The translations under genes and the position numbers were made by a program. The notes under the pieces are model-generated. The model saw nothing but the letters and a program-made list of their open reading frames with translations, ran no database searches and was not told where the DNA came from. Positions 5,412-5,931 of a stretch of DNA of 5,931 nucleotides are shown here, piece after piece; positions within the stretch are counted from its first letter, which is position 1, and each line of letters begins with the position of its first letter. The stretch is from Bradyrhizobium sp. Lineage in GTDB: Bacteria > Pseudomonadota > Alphaproteobacteria > Rhizobiales > Xanthobacteraceae. The stretch is from contig JAQGKJ010000095.1 in the NCBI GenBank assembly GCA_028290165.1, positions 1-5,931 on the forward strand, in the 5' to 3' direction.

Positions 5412-5931
5412 ATGTCCCCGAGACGAGATTGTGGATTGCCCGTCGTCCCCAATAACTCGCCCCACATCGAGCGCCGTCATTTCCTGAGACAGGTAGCCGC
5501 GGCCGGCCTGGTGGCAGGTGCGCCGGCACTTCCGGCGATGGCGCAGACCGGGCAAGGTTACTCGACGGCTGGAAGGGATCAAGTTTCGCTGGGGGAGACA
5601 CTTGCCCGCTACGCGGCCGAACTGAGGTACGAGGATCTTCCCGAAGACGTCATACGTATCGCCAGGCGTAGCATTCTCGATACAGTTGGCTGCGCATTCG
5701 GCGGCTACGCGGCGGGACCGAGCAAGATTGCCATCAAGCTCGCGAGCGACGTCAGTTCCAAGCAGGCCGCGACCGTCTTGTTCAGCGGCATCAGAACGAG
5801 CCCCGATCTGGCGGTTTTCGCCAACGGCGTCATGATCCGATACCTGGATTTCAACGACGCCTTCGTCAGTCTCACCCATGGCGCCGGGCATCCGAGCGAT
5901 ACGATTGCGGCCCTGCTGACCTCGGCCGAAC
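5412..5931 (+). CDS. MmgE/PrpD family protein with Tat signal peptide, 3' end cut by window
   Basis: The first 173 residues are present; family members usually have about 450-500. Residues 1-44 form a twin-arginine export signal: ERRHFLRQ (20-27), a hydrophobic Ala/Gly/Leu stretch (28-42) and an AMA cleavage site before Q45. The mature part opens with LGETLARYAAELRYEDLPED and continues with ARRSILDTVGCAFGGYAAG (84-102), the family's helical N-terminus. NGVMIRYLDFNDAF (138-151) and HPSD (160-163) follow; by my alignment D146 and H160 match active-site D93 and H103 of mammalian cis-aconitate decarboxylase, with a four-residue longer loop. Relatives include methylcitrate dehydratase, cis-aconitate decarboxylase and iminodisuccinate epimerase, usually cytoplasmic, so export is notable. 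The ATG at 5412 is five bases after the SDR stop, with GGGGA at 5399-5403. Six of 13 Arg codons are AGA/AGG, against none in the SDR gene. Reaction unknown. Confidence 0.88.
   Translation, partial: MSPRRDCGLPVVPNNSPHIERRHFLRQVAAAGLVAGAPALPAMAQTGQGYSTAGRDQVSLGETLARYAAELRYEDLPEDVIRIARRSILDTVGCAFGGYAAGPSKIAIKLASDVSSKQAATVLFSGIRTSPDLAVFANGVMIRYLDFNDAFVSLTHGAGHPSDTIAALLTSAE

Noticed and set aside
4735..5601. Minus-strand open frame of 288 codons across the SDR gene and the start of the MmgE/PrpD gene
   Set aside because: It overlaps two genes with clear motifs and shows no family signal of its own.

Overview
The window is GC-rich with densely packed, CGN/GCN-biased genes. Protein flavour and gene types suggest an alphaproteobacterium of the Bradyrhizobium/Rhodopseudomonas (Nitrobacteraceae) kind. 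This is inferred from resemblance and from a rhizobial-style palindromic repeat at 3324-3358; no marker gene is present. I see no rRNA, tRNA, CRISPR array, transposase or integrase.

Layout. Positions 1-169 hold a regulatory region and possibly the first codons of a divergent gene on the minus strand (1-50). A perfect 9+5+9 palindrome with the T-N11-A form of a LysR operator lies between that start and the LysR-type regulator (170-1087). The regulator is followed on the same strand by a zinc-dependent M20 amidohydrolase of the N-carbamoyl-amino-acid hydrolase/ureidopropionase group (1131-2381), then by a D-2-hydroxyacid dehydrogenase with a GTG start (2399-3313). A tartrate/D-malate dehydrogenase-type enzyme (3365-4444, minus strand) converges on this group, and a strong 15-bp-stem palindrome lies between them. 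A 185-bp divergent intergenic region with several short palindromes and repeats leads to an SDR-fold protein (4630-5406). Five bases after it starts a Tat-signal-bearing MmgE/PrpD family protein, cut by the window end (5412-5931).

How the genes fit together. All five enzyme-type genes belong to families acting on small carboxylates, hydroxyacids or N-carbamoyl/amide compounds. With an adjacent LysR regulator this reads as part of a catabolic island for an unidentified organic acid or amide. The hydrolase could free an amine or acid, and the two dehydrogenases could oxidise or reduce hydroxyacid intermediates. The MmgE/PrpD protein could isomerise, decarboxylate or dehydrate a polycarboxylate, apparently in the periplasm. 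The substrate cannot be read from the sequence.

The points most worth a second look are the SDR, which has lost the Ser-Tyr-Lys catalytic residues, the exported MmgE/PrpD protein with codon use unlike its neighbour, and the LysR operator. I do not see evidence for a wholly new type of system here.
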